A stretch of DNA of 64,000 nt from Myxococcus landrumus (GTDB lineage: Bacteria > Myxococcota > Myxococcia > Myxococcales > Myxococcaceae), in assembly GCF_017301635.1 (NCBI RefSeq), contig NZ_CP071091.1, positions 8,982,501 through 9,046,500 on the forward strand, written 5' to 3'. The translations under genes were made by a program, and so were the position numbers. Positions 24,916 through 35,975 of the stretch are shown in pieces; within the stretch, counting starts at the first letter, position 1; every line of letters begins with the position of its first letter. A model generated the notes under the pieces. The model was not told the origin of the DNA and did not search any database. It saw nothing but the letters and a program-made list of their open reading frames with translations.

Positions 24916-26070
24916 ATGAAGTGGCGCATCGCCAGTGTGGCGTTCCTGCTGGGCTCGCTCTGCACGGGACTCTCCTGGCTGTCGCTTCAGCCCGTCCTCA
25001 TCCGGTTGTTGGAGTTGGGGCGCCGCGTGGCCGCTCCCGGGTCGCCCGACGCGGAGGTGCTGGCACAGGTGCGGGGCTTTCTTCCGCTTGCGCTGGGCCT
25101 GGACCTGGTCGCGCTCACCTTGCTGTCCTACGCGGTGCTGTACCTGACGGTCGGCCGTCCGCTGCGCTCCGCGGAGAACATGGTGGAGCAGATGGGGCGG
25201 CTGGAACTGGACCCTCACCTGACGCCGACTCAGGGAGGGCCGCTGCTGTCTCGAATGCAGCGCGCGCTGCAGCGACTGGCCGAAGCGTTGCGCGAGGAGC
25301 AGGCGCTCACCCGTTCTCAAGTCGCGTCACTGCGCGAGGCCAATACCCGGCTCGCGAGAGCGCAGACGGAGCTCGTGGCCTCGGAGCGGCTCGCGACGGT
25401 GGGGCGCCTGGCCGCGGGCGTGGCTCACGAGGTAGGCAATCCTCTCGCGGGCATCCTGGGCTACCTGTCGCTGGTGCGGATGAAGGCTCCGACGCCAGAG
25501 CTGAAGGACTACGTGGAGCGCATCGACCAGGAGGTCCAGCGCATCGACCGCATCGTGCGAGGTCTGCTGGACCTGGGTCGTCCAGAGACCTCGTCGCCGG
25601 GCCCGGTGGACGTGAGCTCGGTGGTGGAGACCTGTGTCCGGCTGGTGCGCGCCGCGCCGGAGCTCGCGGGAGTGACGGTGGACCTGGCGCTCGAGCCCGG
25701 GGTGGTGGCACGAGCGGAGGCGGGCCCCTTGTCGCAGATCCTCATCAACCTGCTGCTCAACGCGGCGCAGGCCATGGGAGGGAAGGGGAGCGTGAGGGTC
25801 GTCGCGCGGCTCGATGGCGGCGAGGCCCAGGTCATCGTGAGGGACCAGGGCCCGGGCATTCCGTCCGACGTGATGCCCCGGCTGTTCGAGCCCTTCTTCA
25901 CCACGAAGGGACGCCAGGGGACGGGCCTGGGGCTCGCGGTGTCGCTGCGCCTGGTCCAGGTGATGGGTGGACGGCTGGGCGCGGAGAACCTCCCCGAGGG
26001 CGGCGCGTGCTTCACCGTGTCCTTGCCCGCCGTGGGCATGGATGCGGGCGGGGTCACCGCTCGGTCATAA
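24916..26070 (+). CDS. pilS2: Sensor histidine kinase PilS2
   Basis: 384 residues from the ATG at 24916, 16 bases after pilD. Two transmembrane helices (about 5-27 and 55-80) flank a short periplasmic loop. A HAMP-like linker (about 80-130) leads to HisKA with His171 in AAGVAHEVGNPLAG. The HATPase domain has NLLLNAAQAM, DQGPGIP and GTGLGLAVS. It sits where M. xanthus has pilS2, next to pilR2, and should phosphorylate PilR2. It lacks the six-helix sensor of PilS, so it probably reads a different signal. Confidence 0.92.
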   Translation: MKWRIASVAFLLGSLCTGLSWLSLQPVLIRLLELGRRVAAPGSPDAEVLAQVRGFLPLALGLDLVALTLLSYAVLYLTVGRPLRSAENMVEQMGRLELDPHLTPTQGGPLLSRMQRALQRLAEALREEQALTRSQVASLREANTRLARAQTELVASERLATVGRLAAGVAHEVGNPLAGILGYLSLVRMKAPTPELKDYVERIDQEVQRIDRIVRGLLDLGRPETSSPGPVDVSSVVETCVRLVRAAPELAGVTVDLALEPGVVARAEAGPLSQILINLLLNAAQAMGGKGSVRVVARLDGGEAQVIVRDQGPGIPSDVMPRLFEPFFTTKGRQGTGLGLAVSLRLVQVMGGRLGAENLPEGGACFTVSLPAVGMDAGGVTARS

Positions 26071-26119
26071 GCTATGCCCCCCGCTGGGACTGGGGGATGA
26101 TGACCCTGGAAGGCCCCTC

Positions 26120-27538
<1,419 letters not shown>

Positions 27539-27734
27539 CCTGGAAGATTCGACGGGGCCGATTGACGGAATGCGGCTGGGGCCGGAAAATCGGCCCTCCG
27601 CGACCGTGGTGGGGGGCCTGGCGCAGCAGATACGGCAGGGATCCCGACCGGGCGGCGAGCAGGCGGGCTTCGGGCACTTTTTAGGAGGGGTTGACGGCCA
27701 GTGCTACGCTGGCTTCCTCTCGACGGAGTCAAGC

Positions 27735-28817
27735 ATGGCGAAGGGCAAACTGGCACTCGGTCTGGACATCGGATCGACCTCCATCAAGATGATCCTGCTC
27801 AAGGAGCAGCGCAAGCGTGGCGAGGTGGGCTTCGCGTTGCAGAGCTTCGGGATGAAGCCGCTGCCTCCGGAGGCCATCGTCGACGGCGCCTTGATGAACT
27901 CCACGGCCATCGTCCAGGCCGTGCAGGAGCTGATGTCCGAGCTGAAGGTGAAGGGCAAGGACGTCGCCATCGGCGTGTCCGGTCACTCGGTCATCATCAA
28001 GAAGATTCAGATGCCGCGCATGTCCCAGGAGGAGCTCGAGGAGAGCATCCAGTGGGAGGCCGAGCAGTACATCCCCTTCGACGTGAAGGACGTGAACATC
28101 GACACGCAGATCCTCGACGGGGGCGGCAACGACGCCACCGGGCAGATGGATGTGCTGCTGGTGGCGGCCAAGAAGGACATGATCAACGACTACACCACCG
28201 TGGTCTCCGAGGCGGGCCTCGCGCCGGTGGTGGTGGACGTGGATGCCTTCGCCGTCCAGAACATGTTCTCCGTCAACTACGACCTGCCGGAGAAGGAGAC
28301 CGTCGTCCTCATCAACGCGGGCGCGTCGGTGGTGAACATCAACATCATCGCCAACGGCGTGACGGTCTTCACCCGTGACGTCACCATCGGTGGCAACCAG
28401 TTCACCGAAGAGATTCAGAAGCAGCTCAACGTCTCCTACGAGGAGGCGGAGGCGCTGAAGATTGGCGGCAACCGCGCGGACGCGGACGCCGTCGTTCCTC
28501 AAGAGGTCGAGCGCGTGCTCTCCAGCGTCGCCGAGCAGGTGGCGGGCGAAATCCAGCGCTCCTTGGACTTCTACGCCGGTACGGCGGCGGACTCGAACTT
28601 CACCAAGGTCTACCTGTCGGGTGGCACGGCGAAGATTCCCGCCCTGTTCAAGACGATTGAAGCGCGCACCGGCGTGCCGGTCGAGATTCTCAATCCGTTC
28701 CGCAAGATTGACGTGGACAACCGCAAGTTCGACCCCGCGTTCATCATGGACGTGGCGCCCATGGCCGCGGTGGCCGTGGGATTGGCGCTGAGGCGTCCGG
28801 GCGACAAGCTGGCCTGA
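27735..28817 (+). CDS. pilM: Type IV pilus actin-like ATPase PilM
   Basis: 360 residues from the ATG at 27735 with GGAG upstream. The actin-like nucleotide-binding motifs LGLDIGSTSIKMILL (near residue 8) and VYLSGGTAKIP (near 295) are present, as are the SHDS-like family features. PilM is cytoplasmic and binds the PilN N-terminal peptide, aligning the inner-membrane complex with the secretin. First gene of pilM-N-O-P-Q; the 196 bases before it should carry its promoter, but no confident pair of hexamers was found. Confidence 0.96.
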   Translation: MAKGKLALGLDIGSTSIKMILLKEQRKRGEVGFALQSFGMKPLPPEAIVDGALMNSTAIVQAVQELMSELKVKGKDVAIGVSGHSVIIKKIQMPRMSQEELEESIQWEAEQYIPFDVKDVNIDTQILDGGGNDATGQMDVLLVAAKKDMINDYTTVVSEAGLAPVVVDVDAFAVQNMFSVNYDLPEKETVVLINAGASVVNINIIANGVTVFTRDVTIGGNQFTEEIQKQLNVSYEEAEALKIGGNRADADAVVPQEVERVLSSVAEQVAGEIQRSLDFYAGTAADSNFTKVYLSGGTAKIPALFKTIEARTGVPVEILNPFRKIDVDNRKFDPAFIMDVAPMAAVAVGLALRRPGDKLA

Positions 28818-28845
28818 GACCGTCCACTTCTTGGAGACGACGCAC

Positions 28846-29529
28846 ATGATGATTCGCATCAACCTGCTTCCCGTCCGGAAGACGCAGACCAAGAAGAAGG
28901 GCCAGACGACTCTCGTCCTCTTCGGGGTGCTGTTCCTGGGCGCCGCCGTGGGCAACTACTTCTGGTACGACGACCGGGAATCCGAGCGCGTGCGCAACGC
29001 GCAGGCCATCGCCCAGACCCAGGCGAAGATCGCCGAGCTGGAGAAGGTCATCGGCGAAGTGAAGAACATCAACGCCCGCAAGACCGAGGTCGAGCAGAAG
29101 CTCGCCGTGCTGGATGCGCTTCGCAAGGGGCGCAACGGTCCGGTCCGCATGATGGACGCGCTGGCCTCCGCCACCCCGAAGAAGGTCTGGGTGAAGGGCT
29201 TCGCCGAGTCCAGCAACGCGGTGTCCATCGACGGCTCGGCGGTCAGCCACGACGAGGTCGCGGAGTTCATGCGCGGCCTGAACGGCGTGGTGTGGACGCC
29301 CAAGGGCATGGGGCGCCTGGTGGATCAACGCCGGGAGTCGAAGACGTCCCGCGTGGAGTTGCTGACCGCGGAGGCCACGGTCGAGGAGTTCCCGAGCGCG
29401 GAAATCACCCCGTTCTTCACGAACATCGACCTGACCAGCGCGGTCCAGACGAAGTCGACGAGCGCAGCCGCGAACGCGCCCTCGATGGTCGACTTCAAGA
29501 TCACCCTCAACGCGAACTACGCCATCTGA
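28846..29529 (+). CDS. pilN: Type IV pilus alignment protein PilN
   Basis: 227 residues from the first of two adjacent ATGs (GGAG nine bases upstream). The N-terminus MMIRINLLP is the conserved PilM-binding motif. One transmembrane helix (about 25-42, LVLFGVLFLGAAVGNYF), a coiled coil (about 50-95) and a periplasmic ferredoxin-like fold domain (about 105-227) follow. It forms PilN-PilO heterodimers that link the platform to PilP-PilQ. Confidence 0.95.
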   Translation: MMIRINLLPVRKTQTKKKGQTTLVLFGVLFLGAAVGNYFWYDDRESERVRNAQAIAQTQAKIAELEKVIGEVKNINARKTEVEQKLAVLDALRKGRNGPVRMMDALASATPKKVWVKGFAESSNAVSIDGSAVSHDEVAEFMRGLNGVVWTPKGMGRLVDQRRESKTSRVELLTAEATVEEFPSAEITPFFTNIDLTSAVQTKSTSAAANAPSMVDFKITLNANYAI

Positions 29530-29542
29530 CCGAGGCCCCGCC

Positions 29543-30124
29543 ATGGACAAGTACCTGGACCAATTCGCCAAGGCCTCCCCGGGCGCCAAGTTCGGTGGCC
29601 TGGCCGTGCTCATCGCCCTGATGACCGCCGCCAACTTCTTCCTCGTCATCCAGCCGACGGAGGACCGGATCCGCATCCAGGTCGGCCAGCGCCGCCAGCT
29701 GGACCTGGACCTCGCGGAGAAGAGCGCCATCGCGCAGAACCTCAACGAGCGTCGGCGCGAGATGGACGTGCTGGAGCAGAAGCTCGCCGAGGCCCTCACG
29801 GAGCTGCCGGAGAAGAAGGACGTCGAGGAGCTGCTCGCGCAGATCAACGACATCGGCAAGAAGAGCGGCCTGGAAATCTCGCTCGTCCAGCCCGACCGCG
29901 AGTACGTCGGAGGCGGCGAGTTCTTCGCGCGCATCCCCATCCGTATGACGGTCAGCGGCAACTACCATGAGATCGCCATGTTCCTGCAGGAGATGGCGAA
30001 CATGCGCCGCATCGTGAACGTCAACAACATCAACCTGGGACAGCCGACCCTCAAGAACGAGAAGGTCGTCCTGCAGAGCAGCTTCCTGGCGACGACTTTC
30101 CGGTTCGTCGAGACCAAGAACTAG
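29543..30124 (+). CDS. pilO: Type IV pilus alignment protein PilO
   Basis: 193 residues from the ATG at 29543, 13 bases after pilN. It has a transmembrane helix near residues 18-38 (GLAVLIALMTAANFFLV), a coiled coil (about 45-90) and a C-terminal ferredoxin-like domain (FFARIPIRMTVSGNYHEI). It partners with PilN in the inner-membrane alignment complex. Confidence 0.95.
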   Translation: MDKYLDQFAKASPGAKFGGLAVLIALMTAANFFLVIQPTEDRIRIQVGQRRQLDLDLAEKSAIAQNLNERRREMDVLEQKLAEALTELPEKKDVEELLAQINDIGKKSGLEISLVQPDREYVGGGEFFARIPIRMTVSGNYHEIAMFLQEMANMRRIVNVNNINLGQPTLKNEKVVLQSSFLATTFRFVETKN

Positions 30125-30167
30125 AAACTTGATCCGTCCGGAAAGTAGGGCGACAAGGGGATTGAGG

Positions 30168-30734
30168 ATGAAGATGTTCAAGGCCACGATGACGACTGCC
30201 GCGCTCGCGTTGACGCTCGCCGCATGCGAGGACGCGCCGCCTCCCGCTCCGCCGGTGGCCGCGGCGCCGGCACCCGCTCCCGCGGCACCCGCGGAGACCG
30301 CTGCGGCCGTCGAGGCCACGGCTGCTCCGGCCTACGTCTATTCGTACAACCCGGTGGGCAAGCGGGACCCGTTCCGCAGTCCGCTGGAAGAGCTGAACCA
30401 GTCGGGACAGCCCAACCAAGTCACGACCTGCACCGAGCCCCTGTGCGCGTTCGACCTGGACCAGCTCAAGCTGGTCGCGGTCGTCACGGGGGACGCCAAT
30501 CCACTTGCCATGGTCGAAGACCCCCAAGGTCGAGGCCACATCGTGCGCCGTAACACCCGCGTGGGGCGCCAGGGCGGCAAGGTCACGCAGATTCTCCGCG
30601 ACTCGATGACGGTGACCGAGGTGTTCTCGGGCAACGGAGAGATCATCAAGAACCCGGTGACCCTGCAGCTCAAGCCGGATGACAAGCAGGACCCTAGCTA
30701 CAATCTGATGACCGGCAAAAACTACGGGGAGTAG
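30168..30734 (+). CDS. pilP: Type IV pilus lipoprotein PilP
   Basis: 188 residues from the ATG at 30168, seven bases after AAGGGG. The signal peptide ends in the lipobox LTLAAC. A Pro/Ala-rich spacer (about residues 20-55) precedes the conserved periplasmic domain with NPVGKRDPFRSP, LKLVAVVTGDANPLAMV and a beta-sandwich. PilP is an inner-membrane lipoprotein that binds the N-terminal domains of PilQ and the PilN-PilO dimer. Two extra cysteines (TCTEPLC) may form a disulfide. Confidence 0.95.
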   Translation: MKMFKATMTTAALALTLAACEDAPPPAPPVAAAPAPAPAAPAETAAAVEATAAPAYVYSYNPVGKRDPFRSPLEELNQSGQPNQVTTCTEPLCAFDLDQLKLVAVVTGDANPLAMVEDPQGRGHIVRRNTRVGRQGGKVTQILRDSMTVTEVFSGNGEIIKNPVTLQLKPDDKQDPSYNLMTGKNYGE

Positions 30735-30791
30735 CGCCCCTTAGGCGCGCCCGCGGGCGGCAGCCCGCTTCCAACTGTGGTGAGGGGACGC

Positions 30792-33500
30792 ATGCTCGAG
30801 AGGAGCGCTGTGACGAGGGGCAAGTGGATGGTGGCGGCCGCATTTGTGGCCGTCCTTGCGGGCGCCGAGGTGTCTGGCGCTGAACTGAATACGTTGCGGG
30901 ATGTAGCCGTGTCCCGAACTGGCTCTGGCGCCCAGGTGGTGGTGACTGGAACCCGGCCTCCCACCTTCACCGTGTTCCGGCTGAGTAGCCCGGAGCGGTT
31001 GGTGGTGGACCTCTCGTCGGCGGATGCGACGGGTATCAAGGGGCACCACGACGGCTCGGGTCCCGTCGCGGGAGTCGTGGCGTCGCAGTTCTCGGATGAG
31101 CGCGCGAGCGTGGGCCGGGTGCTGCTGGCGCTGGACAAGGCGTCCCAGTACGACGTCCGCGCCGATGGCAACCGCGTGGTGATTTCGGTGGACGGCGCCG
31201 AGGCCAAACTGGCCGAGCCCGCTCCGGCGCCTGTCGCTACGGCCCCGGCGGCTCCCTCCGCGGTGAAGCCCGCCGTGGTGGCGGAGGCCGCGCCGCAGGT
31301 GAAGGCCGCCGAGCCCTCCACGAAGCCGTCCCTGCCGGAGAACGTGGTCGCGGCCGAGGCCGATGAGCGCGAGGTGGCCAACCCCGCCCAGCGCATCACC
31401 CAGCTGGCCTACTCCGACGAGACGCTTCGCATCCGCGCGGATGGTGACATCGCCCGCTATGAGGTGCTGGAGCTGGCGGACCCGCCGCGTCTGGCGGTGG
31501 ACCTCTACGGCGTGGGCCTGGCGGCCCGTGCGCCTCGCGTGAATGGCGCGACGCTGCGGGAAGTGCGCGTGGGCGCCCACTCGGACAAGGTCCGGCTGGT
31601 GCTCGACGTGCGCGGCAAGATGCCGGCCTACCGCGTGGACCGCGCGGACAAGGGCCTGGAGGTGGTGCTGGGTGGAGCGGTGGCTCGCAAGGCCGCGCCG
31701 TCGCCCGCGCCGCAAGAGGTGGTCGCGTCCGTGGCGGAGGTCGAGCCGCTGCGTCCCTCGCCCGAGCCCGTCGAGGCCCAGGCGCCCGCCACCGCGTCCA
31801 TGGTGGAGGTCAAGGACCTGTCCTTCCAGGAGGGTGGGGCGGGTGGTCGCGTGGTGCTGAAGCTGACTGGCACGGCCGCGTGGAAGGTGGACCGTCCGGA
31901 CCCGCGCAGCGCGGTCCTCACGCTGGAGAACGCCCGGCTTCCCAAGAAGCTGGAGCGCAGCCTGGACACCAGCGCCCTCGAGACGCCGGTGAAGATGATC
32001 AGCGCCTTCAGCGTGCCGGGCGAGAGCCGCAAGGTGCGCGTGGTGGTCGCCGCGGATGGCGCCATCGAGGAGAAGGTCACCCAGAACGGCGGCACGCTGT
32101 CGTGGCGGCTGGATGTGAAGGGTGTGAAGACGGATGAGGTGGCCGTGGCCCAGCGCACCGCCGGCTTCACCGCCGAGGCGCCCGCCTACGCCGCCGAGGG
32201 CGCGCCGCAGCAGGCCCGCTACCGTGGCAAGCGCGTCTCCTTCGAGTTCAAGGACATCGACATCCAGAACCTCCTGCGGGTCATCGCGGAGATCTCCAAG
32301 AAGAACGTCGTCGTCGCCGACGACGTGGCCGGCCGCGTGACCATCCGTCTGCGCAACGTGCCCTGGGACCAGGCGCTGGACCTCATCCTGCGGACCAAGC
32401 AGTTGGGCAAGGAGGAGTTCGGCAACATCATCCGCATCGCTCCGCTGAAGACCCTGGAAGAGGAGGCCCGTCTGCGCCAGGAGCGCAAGAAGGCCCTCCA
32501 GCAGCAGGAAGACCTCATGGTCAACCTCATCCCGGTCAACTACGCGGTCGCCGGCGACATGTCGGCGCGGGTGAAGGATGTGCTGAGCGAGCGTGGCACC
32601 GTGACGGTGGACACGCGCACCAACGTGCTCATCGTCAAGGACGTGCGTGCGAACACGGAGAAGGCTCGCGCGCTGGTGCGGAGCCTGGACACGCAGACGC
32701 CGCAGGTTCTCATCGAGAGCCGCATCGTCGAGGCGAGCACCAACTTCACGCGTGACCTCGGTGTGCAGTGGGGTGGTCAGGCGCGTCTCTCCCAGGCCAC
32801 GGGCAACTCGACCGGTCTCATCTTCCCCAACAGCGTCGCCGTCACGGGCGGTGCGTCGGGCAACGCCCCGGGTCTCCCTGGCGTGCCGAACTTCGCGGTG
32901 AACCTGCCTTCGGCGGGTGGTGCGCAGGGCCTCGGTGGCGCGCTGGGCTTCACCTTCGGTTCGGCGGGCGGAGCGCTCCAGCTCAACCTGCGCCTCTCCG
33001 CGATGGAGCAGGAGGGCAGCGTCAAGACCATCTCCGCTCCGCGCGTGACGACTCTGGACAACAACACCGCGCGCATCAGCCAGGGTCTCTCCATCCCGTT
33101 CAGCCAGGTGTCCGCGGGTGGCGTGAACACGACGTTCATCGAGGCCCGACTGTCGCTGGAGGTGACGCCGCACATCACCCAGGACGGCAGCGTGCTGATG
33201 GCCATCACGGCCTCCAACAACCAGCCGGATGCATCCAGCACGGGAGCGAACGGTCAGCCCGCCATCCAGCGCAAGGAAGCCAACACCCAGGTGCTGGTCA
33301 AGGATGGCGACACCACGGTCATCGGCGGCATCTATGTCCGCCGGGGTTCATCGAGGGTCAACTCGGTGCCCTTCCTGTCGAAGATTCCGGTGCTGGGACT
33401 GTTGTTCAAGCAGTCCGTGGAGTCGGATGACCGGCAGGAGCTGCTCATCTTCATCACGCCCCGCATCCTCAACCGACAGACCATCGCGCAGAGCCTCTGA
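30792..33500 (+). CDS. pilQ: Type IV pilus secretin PilQ
   Basis: 902 residues from the ATG at 30792 with GAGGGG upstream. A signal peptide (about 1-30) is followed by three AMIN domains that bind peptidoglycan (about 32-130, 200-300 and 336-440), separated by Ala/Pro linkers. Then come an STN-like N0 domain (about 475-545), a secretin N1 domain (574-640) and the secretin channel (about 640-895) with VPFLSKIPVLGLLF and the C-terminal LLIFITPRIL. It forms the outer-membrane gate for the pilus. Three AMIN domains agree with the M. xanthus protein. Confidence 0.97.
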   Translation: MLERSAVTRGKWMVAAAFVAVLAGAEVSGAELNTLRDVAVSRTGSGAQVVVTGTRPPTFTVFRLSSPERLVVDLSSADATGIKGHHDGSGPVAGVVASQFSDERASVGRVLLALDKASQYDVRADGNRVVISVDGAEAKLAEPAPAPVATAPAAPSAVKPAVVAEAAPQVKAAEPSTKPSLPENVVAAEADEREVANPAQRITQLAYSDETLRIRADGDIARYEVLELADPPRLAVDLYGVGLAARAPRVNGATLREVRVGAHSDKVRLVLDVRGKMPAYRVDRADKGLEVVLGGAVARKAAPSPAPQEVVASVAEVEPLRPSPEPVEAQAPATASMVEVKDLSFQEGGAGGRVVLKLTGTAAWKVDRPDPRSAVLTLENARLPKKLERSLDTSALETPVKMISAFSVPGESRKVRVVVAADGAIEEKVTQNGGTLSWRLDVKGVKTDEVAVAQRTAGFTAEAPAYAAEGAPQQARYRGKRVSFEFKDIDIQNLLRVIAEISKKNVVVADDVAGRVTIRLRNVPWDQALDLILRTKQLGKEEFGNIIRIAPLKTLEEEARLRQERKKALQQQEDLMVNLIPVNYAVAGDMSARVKDVLSERGTVTVDTRTNVLIVKDVRANTEKARALVRSLDTQTPQVLIESRIVEASTNFTRDLGVQWGGQARLSQATGNSTGLIFPNSVAVTGGASGNAPGLPGVPNFAVNLPSAGGAQGLGGALGFTFGSAGGALQLNLRLSAMEQEGSVKTISAPRVTTLDNNTARISQGLSIPFSQVSAGGVNTTFIEARLSLEVTPHITQDGSVLMAITASNNQPDASSTGANGQPAIQRKEANTQVLVKDGDTTVIGGIYVRRGSSRVNSVPFLSKIPVLGLLFKQSVESDDRQELLIFITPRILNRQTIAQSL

Positions 33501-33536
33501 GGCATCGCGCCTCTTCTCGTAGGAGTGCGTTCGCTC

Positions 33537-34160
33537 ATGAAGCCCATCTATCTCATCGCGTTGCTGGCGCTCGGCTCGGTCTCCTGTGTGGACGACTACC
33601 CGAAGCTCCAGATTCTCCAGTCCACGCCGCCTGAGCCGGACTGCAGCATCCCGGACAACCGGCAGTTGCTGAGCGGCTCGCTCAACCTGGCCCTGGCCGG
33701 CAACTACACCATGGGGCTCATCATCACCTCCAACGTGGTTGAGACGCCCGTTGCCGTGGGCGAGCCGGTGACGGACCCGGATGGCAATGCCATCTACGTC
33801 ACCGAGCTCGACCTCAGCTACCGCACGGATCCTGAGCTCAACATCCCCAGCGCGACGCTCCCCATCTACGGCTCCTTCAGGGCCGCCGGGGATGGTGCCA
33901 TGCTCTTGAACATCTTCACGTCCGATGCCCTGCAGGCGCTGCGGGCCGCGACTGGTGGACCGAACGTCGTCGATGCGCTTGTCACGCTGAAGGTGCGCGG
34001 CAAGATGTTGGACGGCACGAAGGTGGAGACGAACGAAGTCACCTACTCAGTGCTGGTCGGCAACGTCCCGTTCACGTGTCCTGCTGGCAAGTCGGTCGAG
34101 TCCCCGACCCAGGCCTGCGACCAGCGTGGCCAGAACGGTGTCCTGCCCGCGTGCACCTAG
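33537..34160 (+). CDS. Putative lipoprotein downstream of pilQ
   Basis: 207 residues from the ATG at 33537; AGGAG lies 11 bases upstream. The signal peptide ends LGSVSC, a good lipobox. The mature part is beta-rich with four further cysteines (PDCSIP, TCPAG, QACDQ, PACT). No known domain is recognised. It lies 36 bases after pilQ on the same strand and probably shares the transcript. A role in secretin stability or targeting is conceivable because of the position, but the known M. xanthus pilotin Tgl is a TPR protein encoded elsewhere. This entry is therefore a lipoprotein of unknown function. Confidence 0.85.
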   Translation: MKPIYLIALLALGSVSCVDDYPKLQILQSTPPEPDCSIPDNRQLLSGSLNLALAGNYTMGLIITSNVVETPVAVGEPVTDPDGNAIYVTELDLSYRTDPELNIPSATLPIYGSFRAAGDGAMLLNIFTSDALQALRAATGGPNVVDALVTLKVRGKMLDGTKVETNEVTYSVLVGNVPFTCPAGKSVESPTQACDQRGQNGVLPACT

Positions 34161-34202
34161 TTGGGAACGGCGCCTGTCCCCAGGCGCATTGAGTCCGAGA
34201 CC

Positions 34203-34565
34203 ATGTCCTTTCGCACGCACCTCGAGTCAGTCGTCAACCAAGTGGATGGGGCCCTTGCCTGCAGCGTGATGGGCTTCGACGGAATCTCCGTCGACACCTT
34301 CCAACGCGAGGAAGCAGGCGAGCTGGACCTGAGTGGCGCGTGGGTGGAGTACGCCAATCTGCTCACGCAGCTGCGCCATGCCGCCGAATCGCTCAAGACG
34401 GGCGCCGTCAGTGAGGTCAGCGTCAACAGCGACAAGGTGCTGACCCTCATGCGGCTGGTGTCGCCAGAGTACTTCCTGGTGCTCGCGCTGCGCGCGGACG
34501 GCAACTACGGCAAGGGGCGGTATGTGCTGCGCGTGACGGCCCCCAAGGTCCGCGCGGAGCTCTAG
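34203..34565 (+). CDS. Roadblock/LC7 domain protein
   Basis: 120 residues from the ATG at 34203. A single Roadblock/LC7 domain covers the protein: a helix (FRTHLESVVNQVDGALACSV), then strands with MGFDGISVD, a second helix and EYFLVLALRADGNYGKGRYVLRV. The fold is shared with MglB, the GTPase-activating protein of the polarity GTPase MglA in M. xanthus. Position between the pil genes and sgmX suggests control of a Ras-like GTPase or a scaffold in T4P regulation. That role is inference. Confidence 0.9.
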   Translation: MSFRTHLESVVNQVDGALACSVMGFDGISVDTFQREEAGELDLSGAWVEYANLLTQLRHAAESLKTGAVSEVSVNSDKVLTLMRLVSPEYFLVLALRADGNYGKGRYVLRVTAPKVRAEL

Positions 34566-34566
34566 T

Positions 34567-34603
34567 CGCCGCGTTGTACGGCAGTCGTCCAGTCGACGCG
34601 GCG
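34567..34603 (+). terminator. Hairpin after the Roadblock gene
   Basis: CGCCGCGT (34567-34574) pairs with ACGCGGCG (34596-34603), with a long loop. It lies just after the stop at the end of the pilM-to-Roadblock transcript. No T-run follows. Confidence 0.4.
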
Positions 34604-34699
34604 CTCCGCAGGTTTCCCCTTCCCATGGAAGGGGGCATGGGCTAGACACCCCCGACTTTTCAAGCTTCCGCAGATTCGAGTCTGAAGGAGTCGGTCCCC

Positions 34700-35281
34700 A
34701 TGGCCGGTGTCATCGATACGTCCGAGTTTCACAACGGCATGAAGATTGAGATCGACGGCGAGCCGTTCGTCATCGTCGAATTCCAGCATGTGAAGCCTGG
34801 CAAGGGTTCGTCTTTCACCCGCACCAAGATTCGCAGCTTGATCTCCGGCCGCGTTCTTACGCCGACGATGAAGTCCGGCGACAAGGTCGGCAAGCCGGAC
34901 ATCGAAGAGAAGGGAATGCAGTACCTGTACGTGCAGGGTGACGACTACTACTTCATGGACACCCGCGACTTCGAGCAGACCTTCCTTTCGGAGAAGGTGC
35001 TCGGCGACGCGAAGAACTTCCTGAAGGAGAACATCAACGTCGACATCATGTTCTACAACGGGAAGGCCATCGGCGTGTCGTTGCCCAACTCGGTGGACCT
35101 CAAGGTCACCAAGTGCGACCCGGGCGTTCGTGGCGACACCGTCTCCGGCGCCCTCAAGCCCGCCATCCTGGAGACGGGCTTCCAGGTCAACGTCCCCCTC
35201 TTCATCAACGAGGGTGATGTCCTCAAGATCGACACGCGCGACGGTGGCAAGTACCTCACCCGCGTGGCCGTGAGCGGTTAG
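34700..35281 (+). CDS. efp: Elongation factor P
   Basis: 193 residues from the ATG at 34700 with GAAGGAG upstream. It has three OB-like domains. The loop that reaches the peptidyl-transferase centre is KPGKGSSFTR with Lys35 at the tip, so the Lys-modification type is possible; no EpmA/EpmB genes are in the window. EF-P rescues ribosomes stalled at polyproline. This fits the many proline-rich proteins encoded nearby (PilP, PilD, SgmX, TolA). Confidence 0.97.
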   Translation: MAGVIDTSEFHNGMKIEIDGEPFVIVEFQHVKPGKGSSFTRTKIRSLISGRVLTPTMKSGDKVGKPDIEEKGMQYLYVQGDDYYFMDTRDFEQTFLSEKVLGDAKNFLKENINVDIMFYNGKAIGVSLPNSVDLKVTKCDPGVRGDTVSGALKPAILETGFQVNVPLFINEGDVLKIDTRDGGKYLTRVAVSG

Positions 35282-35311
35282 TCGCACGACTCGGACGGAG
35301 GGGACGCGAGA

Positions 35312-35911
35312 ATGGCAACCAAGCGCAAGTCGACCCGGGCGTCCGCGCCCGCCAGCGCACCCGCTCCGGCGGCGAGCGCTCGCGACGCGGGCAACACCTC
35401 CCTGGACGTGGAGGCCCTGCGGGAGATCGTCAACATCCTGGAGGCCTCGGACGTGACGAGGCTGGTGTGGAAGCGTGGCGAAGAGAAGCTCTTCATCCGC
35501 CGCGGCCACGCCCCCGAGACCACCATCGTCCACCACGCGGCCCCGGCCGCCGTTCCGGTGGCGGCGGAGTACGCGGCGCCTGTCGCGCCTCGCGCCGCTC
35601 CCGTGGCCGCGCCGTCCCTGGCCTCCGCGGTGGCCCCGGCTCCCGTGGCCGAGAAGGCCGCCGAGAAGCCTGGCCACGTGGTGTCCAGCCCCTTCGTCGG
35701 AACCTTCTATCGGACGCCGGCGCCGGACCAGCCCGCGTTCGTCGACGTGGGTTCCGTGGTGAAGAAGGGCCAGGTTCTCTGCATCATCGAAGCGATGAAG
35801 CTGATGAACGAAATCGAGTCCGAGGTCTCCGGCCGCGTGGCCGAAATCCTCGTGGAGAACGGCCGGCCGGTGGAGTTTGGCCAGGCCCTGTTCCGCATCG
35901 AGCCAGCCTGA
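35312..35911 (+). CDS. accB: Biotin carboxyl carrier protein of acetyl-CoA carboxylase
   Basis: 199 residues from the ATG at 35312, 30 bases after efp. An Ala/Pro/Arg N-terminal extension is followed by a conserved helix (ALREIVNILEASDVTRLVWKR cut short here), a long Ala/Pro linker (about 75-125) and the C-terminal biotinyl domain with EAMKLMNE; the biotinylated lysine is Lys163. It carries CO2 from AccC to the transcarboxylase in the first step of fatty acid synthesis. Confidence 0.96.
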   Translation: MATKRKSTRASAPASAPAPAASARDAGNTSLDVEALREIVNILEASDVTRLVWKRGEEKLFIRRGHAPETTIVHHAAPAAVPVAAEYAAPVAPRAAPVAAPSLASAVAPAPVAEKAAEKPGHVVSSPFVGTFYRTPAPDQPAFVDVGSVVKKGQVLCIIEAMKLMNEIESEVSGRVAEILVENGRPVEFGQALFRIEPA

Positions 35912-35975
35912 CCCGGTGCGCGCGCCCCGCAGTGTGGGCGCGCCGCCGAGCCCGGCCGTTTCAGGAGACATCCCC

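Noticed and set aside
27691..27710. TTGACG and TACGCT upstream of pilM as a promoter
   Set aside because: The hexamers are only eight bases apart, too close for a sigma-70 promoter.
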